Shown here: positions 8,961 through 12,754 of the stretch, piece by piece | How the letters are laid out: every line of letters begins with the position of its first letter | How positions within the stretch are numbered: the first letter of the stretch is position 1 | Assembly (NCBI GenBank): GCA_001430745.1 | Contig: KQ482072.1 | Span: forward strand, 35,364 to 48,117 | DNA length: 12,754 bases | From: Auxenochlorella pyrenoidosa | Lineage: Eukaryota > Chlorophyta > Trebouxiophyceae > Chlorellales > Chlorellaceae | Reading direction: 5' to 3' | Notes under the pieces: model-generated | The model's database searches: none | The model's input: only the letters and a program-made list of their open reading frames with translations | What the model was told of the DNA's origin: nothing | Made by a program: the position numbers and the translations under genes

Positions 8961-8986
8961 CGATCTCAAGCACTAATGTGAGATCG
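8961..8986. promoter_or_regulatory. Inverted repeat in the divergent promoter region
   Basis: CGATCTCA (8961-8968) and TGAGATCG (8979-8986) are exact reverse complements around a 10-base spacer. Read on the - strand, the segment resembles 11911-11932 upstream of the elongation factor gene: both have ATCTCACAT, then TAG, then GCTTGAG or GCTTAAG. A transcription-factor site is possible but unproven. Confidence 0.4.
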
Positions 8987-9236
8987 TGGGGCAGTGTGCA
9001 GGACTTAGCAGCGGAGGATTAAATTTGCCAGCCTCTCGCTGGCCCTCCTGCCTTCACAGAGGGCTTTGTTACCGTGCAAAAATTACTGGGAATGCAGTAG
9101 CAGCGATGGGTAACGCACGGAGGATCGAGTTGCATTTCATGGCGCAGCCGCGACCCCCCCCCGAGGCTGCGTCCCTCCCGCCTTCCTGGCGCGGCTCTGG
9201 TGTCTGTGATGTCGCAGGGCGGCCAAGAAGCGCGGC

Positions 9237-11467
9237 ATGTCCCTGGAGGACAAGCGGCAGACTCTGCTGGGCATCTTCCACGAGACCAAGGATGTCTTCA
9301 CGCTCAAGGTGCGGTCAACGCCGGGCGTCAGCTGCCGACAGCTCACAGACAGGCAGCGCCAGCTGTGCAGGCCACCCTGCCTCTCCCTCCCCACGGGGCT
9401 GCTCCAACCCCCGCAGGAAATAGAGAAGCTGGGCTCCAAGCGCGGCGTGGTGCTGCAGTCCATCAAGGAGGTGCTCCAGGTGGGTGCTGGCTGCTGGGTG
9501 CTGGCTGCTGGGTGCCGGCCATGCCTGCGCGACCCAACTGTCTGTGCAGAACATCATGGGCCTGGTGTTTGTGCTGACCGTGTTCCTGCTGGCTGCCAGC
9601 AGGCGCGGCCCTGCGCCCAGCATGAACCCTCCGCATGGGTCTTGTGTCTGGACACTCTCCAGACACATGTGCACCTGCCATTGTGGCCAGTAGGCGCGCC
9701 TCCTGCACGCTCCCTGGACCCCTCCCCTCCGCATGCGACATTCTCATCAGGCATGTGCTCCTGTCATCGTGGCCACGGCTGCAGGGTCTGGTGGATGACG
9801 ATCTGGTGCACGGCGAAAAGATCGGCATTTCCAACTACTTCTGGTGAGAGCCTCCTGGGAGCTTCCAAGGTTCCAGCCGGGCGGGGCAGCGTGTGCCCAG
9901 CCGGCGCAGCGGCTGAGCTGCAGCGCCTCTTCTCCGCACTTTGCCTGGGCGCCTCGTCTGCATGTGCAGGCGCTTGCCGGCTGTAAGGCCGCAGCAGCTG
10001 TGCGCCCAAACTCAGTGGCGGTCATGCCACAGCAGAGCGCCTTGCCTACCTGCCACAGCACAGCGTCTTTCCCACCTGCCACACCACTGCCCCCTCTCCC
10101 CCTCTGGCAGGTCATTCCCCAGCGAGGCAGCAGTGAAGCTGGACCAGCAGATCAAGAAGTCGGAGAGTGACCTGGAGGTGGGCTGCCTGCCTTTCTCAGT
10201 CTCCTCTTGGAGCAGAGGGCTCCTACCCAGGCGCGCGCCTCGGGCTGTGCCCATGCACAGCAAGCGGCGGGCAGGCGTAGGGGCCGCACCTGAGGTGGGC
10301 GTGGGCGCGTGCCTCGCCTGAGCACTCACCCTTGCGCTGTGCTGCGCTGCGCTGTCGTGCAGACCAAGCAGGCCGAGCAGGCCTTGCTGCAGCAGCAAGT
10401 GGAGCGGAGCAAAGTGGGCAAGGAGGACAGCGTGAGTGGGCGGGGCAGGTCTGCGGTCGGGGCCCTGTGCCCCCTGCGCGACACCACCCGGCCTCGACCT
10501 CATCTGGCAAGCTTGCGCCACAGCGCTCTGTGCTGGGTGGCCTGCCTGTCTGCCTCACTGCCAGCCAGCGCGTGCCTGCCTGCCTCCACCGCGCTGTGCT
10601 TGCTTGGCTTGCCACCCGTCATGCAGGACGAGCGGCGACAGCTGCTGCAGCAGGTGCAGCAGCTGCAAGCAGAGGTGGAGGCGCAGCAGCAGGAGCTGGC
10701 GCAGTATGCGGGGAATGATCCAGAGCGTTATGACGCCATCAGTGAGCGGCAGCTGGCTGCAGCGTGCATGCAGCCGCTTGGGCATGCCATGTGGCCGCGG
10801 AGGGCAGCATGTGTCACCTGCATCGGAAAGTATCGCCCAGATGCCAGCAAGGCATTGCAACAGACTGGCAAAGGCAGGCCCAATCTCACAGCAACTCAGG
10901 TTGTTGTGCACGTCCGTTCCGCGCACGCCCCCGCCCTGCAGAGCAGACAGCGGCAATTGCCTGCGAGTCGGCCAACCGGTGGATTGACAACACCGAGGCG
11001 CTGCGGGTGCGGCGCTGCTGGGCCTGCTGCGGGGCACCCGGCATGCCGGACCGGTGCACAGCTTGCCGGCAAGCCGGTACTGCCCTGGCAGCCTCGCGCT
11101 TGGGTGCGCCGCCAGCGTGCCTGGCAGCCAGCAACCAGGCCTGCTGCCCGGGGCCGCAGCTCATGGCGCACAGTTCTCTCTGCACCTGCTTCCCTTCAGG
11201 ACTGGCTGAAGAAGCGGTTTGACGGGATGGGTGAGCAGATTGATGGCCTTTTCAAGGAGGTGAGGTAACCAGCCTGCGAAAAACACCCCTGGTTGGCGAG
11301 CGTGCGCGTGATGATAGCTAGCAGTGAAGCAGGACTTGAGGGGCTGGACCCAGCCCACCACTCAGCGCCTGTTACAATCGGCGGAGATGCGTCCTGATTC
11401 TTGCTGCTGCGCCAACGCCTGACCGCAGAATGGCGTGAAGGAGGACACGGAATATTACAAGGTTTGA
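9237..11467 (+). CDS. MND1: Meiotic nuclear division protein 1, partner of HOP2
   Basis: MND1 forms a heterodimer with HOP2 that binds DNA in the nucleus and helps DMC1/RAD51 with strand invasion between homologues in meiosis. Exons are (9218)9237-9308, 9417-9479, 9785-9843, 10111-10177, 10363-10431, 10627-10741, 10942-11006, 11200-11259 and 11429-11467. All are GT-AG and in phase, giving 202 residues from Met 9237, close to the usual 205-230. Family landmarks are MSLEDKRQTLLGIFHETKDVF, split here as MSLEDKRQTLLGIF + HETKDVF, then VVLQSIKEVLQ, LVDDDLVHGEKIGISNYFW (N-terminal winged helix), a Gln/Glu coiled coil, ESANRWIDN, and the C-terminal VKEDTEYYKV. Codons before 9237 read AKKRG, matching the family's MSKKRG start, but a TGA precedes them and an acceptor lies at 9216-9217. 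The true ATG is therefore probably in an unseen short upstream exon. Confidence 0.94.
9482..9519 (+). repeat. 14-bp tandem repeat in MND1 intron
   Basis: GGGTGCTGGCTGCT occurs at 9482-9495 and 9496-9509, with a partial third copy to 9519. It starts two bases inside the intron 9480-9784, right after the donor. Confidence 0.8.
9643..9667. repeat. 10-bp perfect inverted repeat in MND1 intron
   Basis: TGTGTCTGGA (9643-9652) and TCCAGACACA (9658-9667) are exact reverse complements with a 5-base loop, inside the intron 9480-9784. Flanking sequence around 9627-9690 also resembles 9725-9775 (shared CCCTCCGCATG and GTGGCCA), suggesting an old local duplication. Confidence 0.7.
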
Positions 11468-12176
11468 GCCCTCACCACTCGACTGGAACCTCGATTGGGC
11501 TGGCAAGGGGTTTGCAAGCATGTGCACTGCGCTCGCATACTGCCGCCCTGACTGATACGCTGCATACCCATGCTCATTTTCAGCAGCAGCCCACTGTCGA
11601 GAATGCATCCAGGGCACATCCGGTTGTCGAGACGCCAAAGCATGCATGGCAGACCGGCATCAAATCATGAGGCACCGCGCCGGCAAGCGATCAAGAATGC
11701 ACCAGAACTGTTGTCTTCCAACAACGATTCCAACAGGCCACGCTGCTGTCCAAAACTAATGAATTAGTAGGGGAACGGAAGTGGATCATGCTTCCGCGCC
11801 ATGGCTTTTGAACACTGGCAAGCACGTGGGGGGTACCGCCAGCGGGCGATCCGCTACCTAGTGTTATTCAGCCAAACAGCTGCAGGAGGGCTACCTGTCA
11901 ATTTACAGAGAATCTCACATATTAGAGCTTAAGGGCACCCTGCATGCTGTAGATGCGCCGAGACAGCCGAAAACAGTGGTGGCCAGTAGCATGCTGCGCG
12001 TGCTTTGACCTCCCCGCCCTCAAAACCGAGTTTGGACATTGGGCATGCGCTTGCAGCTGCGGGCCTGACCTGCAGAGTCGCCAGCCAGACCAGGCCTGGC
12101 CCACCCTGCCGCAGCTCGCAGTGCCAACTCGCAGGACCGAAAGCCAGGTGGCGCTGCGGCTGCAGAATTTGCTTAG
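11468..12176. other. Intergenic region between MND1 and mEF-G1
   Basis: These 709 bases should hold the MND1 3' UTR and the promoter and 5' UTR of the elongation factor gene. Composition is more even than in the exons. I saw no + strand TGTAA, no tRNA-like cloverleaf and no recognisable protein. It has a small palindrome, CTAATGAATTAG (11756-11767), and the ATCTCACAT-containing segment (11912-11932) shared with the divergent promoter region. Confidence 0.55.
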
Positions 12177-12542
12177 ATGGCAGCGGTGGCGCGGAGGATG
12201 CAGGGCCTGAGGGCCCTGGGCCTCCTGAACTCACATGCCACTGAGCTCGCGGCTGCCGTGGGCCTGGGCGGCGCTGCTGGCGGCTCCATTGGAAGCTGGA
12301 GATCGGCAGCAGCCGCTGGGGCGGGCGCCGCGGGCTGCCTGCGCGGCGGGCCCAGCGGCAGCGGCGCGCTGCCCGCCTGGTGCCGCCACTTTGCGGCGCT
12401 GCCCGACGGCGTGACAGAGGAGGACCGCGCCGCGCTGACCGACGTGCGCAACATCGGCATCTCCGCACACATTGACAGCGGCAAGACCACGCTCACGGAG
12501 CGCATCCTGTTCTACACCGGCCGCATCCACGCCATCCACGAG
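12177..12542 (+). CDS. GFM1: Mitochondrial translation elongation factor G, first exon
   Basis: EF-G is the GTPase that drives ribosome translocation; this version has the organellar N-terminal extension. The 122-codon exon starts at ATG 12177, directly preceded by an in-frame TAG (12174-12176), which supports this start. Residues 1 to about 75 are Ala/Arg/Gly-rich with few acidic residues, fitting a mitochondrial targeting peptide. The conserved core then begins: [20 protein letters not shown]. The G1/P-loop AHIDSGKT is at residues 97-104 with the nucleotide-binding Lys at 103. It is followed by [17 protein letters not shown], which matches mitochondrial EF-G1 rather than the plastid or cytosolic forms. 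The exon ends HE|GTGTAC. Translation beyond that leaves the family, so the rest of the gene, including the switch regions, lies past the window. mEF-G2 (GFM2) is a less likely alternative. Confidence 0.92.
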
Positions 12543-12754
12543 GTGTACCCCGAGGGCGCCTGCCTGGCAGGGGGGGAGGCACATGGGCCAGACGGAGGGT
12601 CGTGCATGCCGGTTCAGGCACCCTTGTAGCCAGCAGCCAGAGCCCTGGTCTCGTTGTGTATTGAGGGCTGCACCCCGAATGCTGGTCGTACAAGCACCCA
12701 CGCGAGGCTGGGGGTGTGCCGCCCCGCGCCGAACCATCAAAGCCCCATCACAAC
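12543..12754 (+). other. First intron of mEF-G1, cut by the window end
   Basis: The donor GTGTAC follows codon 122 in phase 0. Sequence to 12754 does not encode the expected VKGKDGVGA-type continuation of EF-G, and reading ends in TAG at 12627-12629. No acceptor giving the next EF-G motif is seen, so the intron is at least 212 bases long. Confidence 0.75.

Larger units (their letters stand above)
8487..9217. other. Divergent intergenic region between the - strand gene and MND1
   Basis: This region separates two genes read away from each other, so it probably holds both promoters and the 5' exon(s). It has an 8-bp inverted repeat (8961-8986), a short AT-rich stretch at 9018-9026, and an unassigned - strand coding-like frame (8860-8528). 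The end, 9140-9217, is C/T-rich and ends GTCGCAG, a good splice acceptor for MND1. I saw no clear TATA box or start exon. Confidence 0.5.

Noticed and set aside
9106..9217. MND1 first exon ATGG spliced at the good donor GTAACG to the acceptor at 9217.
   Set aside because: The join is out of phase with the conserved KKRGMSLEDKR frame, so it cannot encode MND1 as read here.
11260..11268. MND1 ending at the TAA at 11266-11268, giving ...FKEVR.
   Set aside because: The donor GTGAGG after FKE and the exon 11429-11467 encoding NGVKEDTEYYKV restore the acidic, aromatic C-terminus typical of MND1.
11468..12176. tRNA or other structured RNA gene in the intergenic region.
   Set aside because: No cloverleaf with A and B boxes could be folded by eye; only a 5-bp palindrome and short stems are present.

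Overview
The window is nuclear DNA of a eukaryote, most likely a GC-rich green alga (Chlorophyta; a Chlorella-like trebouxiophyte would fit, but this is inference). The genes are split by many introns of 100-330 bases with GT-AG or GC-AG borders and C/T-rich acceptor tracts. Codons favour G/C in the third position. TG/CA microsatellites and CAG/GCN repeats are common. A TGTAA motif, the usual green-algal poly(A) signal, follows the first gene. Nothing bacterial, viral or transposon-like was recognised.

Layout. (1) 53-2376, + strand: the last five exons of a CLC-type chloride channel or exchanger of the plant CLC-e/f type, ending in one CBS motif; its 5' part lies outside the window. (2) 2377-3185: convergent intergenic DNA with a perfect 13-bp G/C hairpin and a TGTAA motif. 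(3) 8486-3186, - strand: a six-exon gene for a model protein of about 1422 residues. It has a disordered Ala/Gln/Pro-rich N-terminus, a motif resembling the axonemal dynein light-chain family (DNALI1/AXDND1), a coiled coil, a helical-repeat region, and a tail of about seven basic-basic-x-Ser repeats followed by QQLAA-like helices. This is the least familiar gene here. (4) 8487-9217: divergent intergenic DNA with an inverted repeat and an unassigned coding-like frame. (5) 9237-11467, + strand: MND1, the meiotic partner of HOP2, with a nearly complete nine-exon model; the initiator is unresolved. (6) 11468-12176: intergenic. (7) 12177-12542, + strand: the first exon of mitochondrial elongation factor G (GFM1/mEF-G1), cut by the window end.

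The genes are not an operon and there is no evidence that they act in one pathway. The notable pairing is a meiosis-specific recombination factor divergently adjacent to a protein with an axonemal-dynein-like motif. If the alga is considered asexual and non-flagellate, both would hint at a hidden sexual or flagellate stage. Two of the 17 complete introns proposed here use a GC donor in the same context, CAG|GCAAGC, and two donors are followed directly by TG-repeat tracts.
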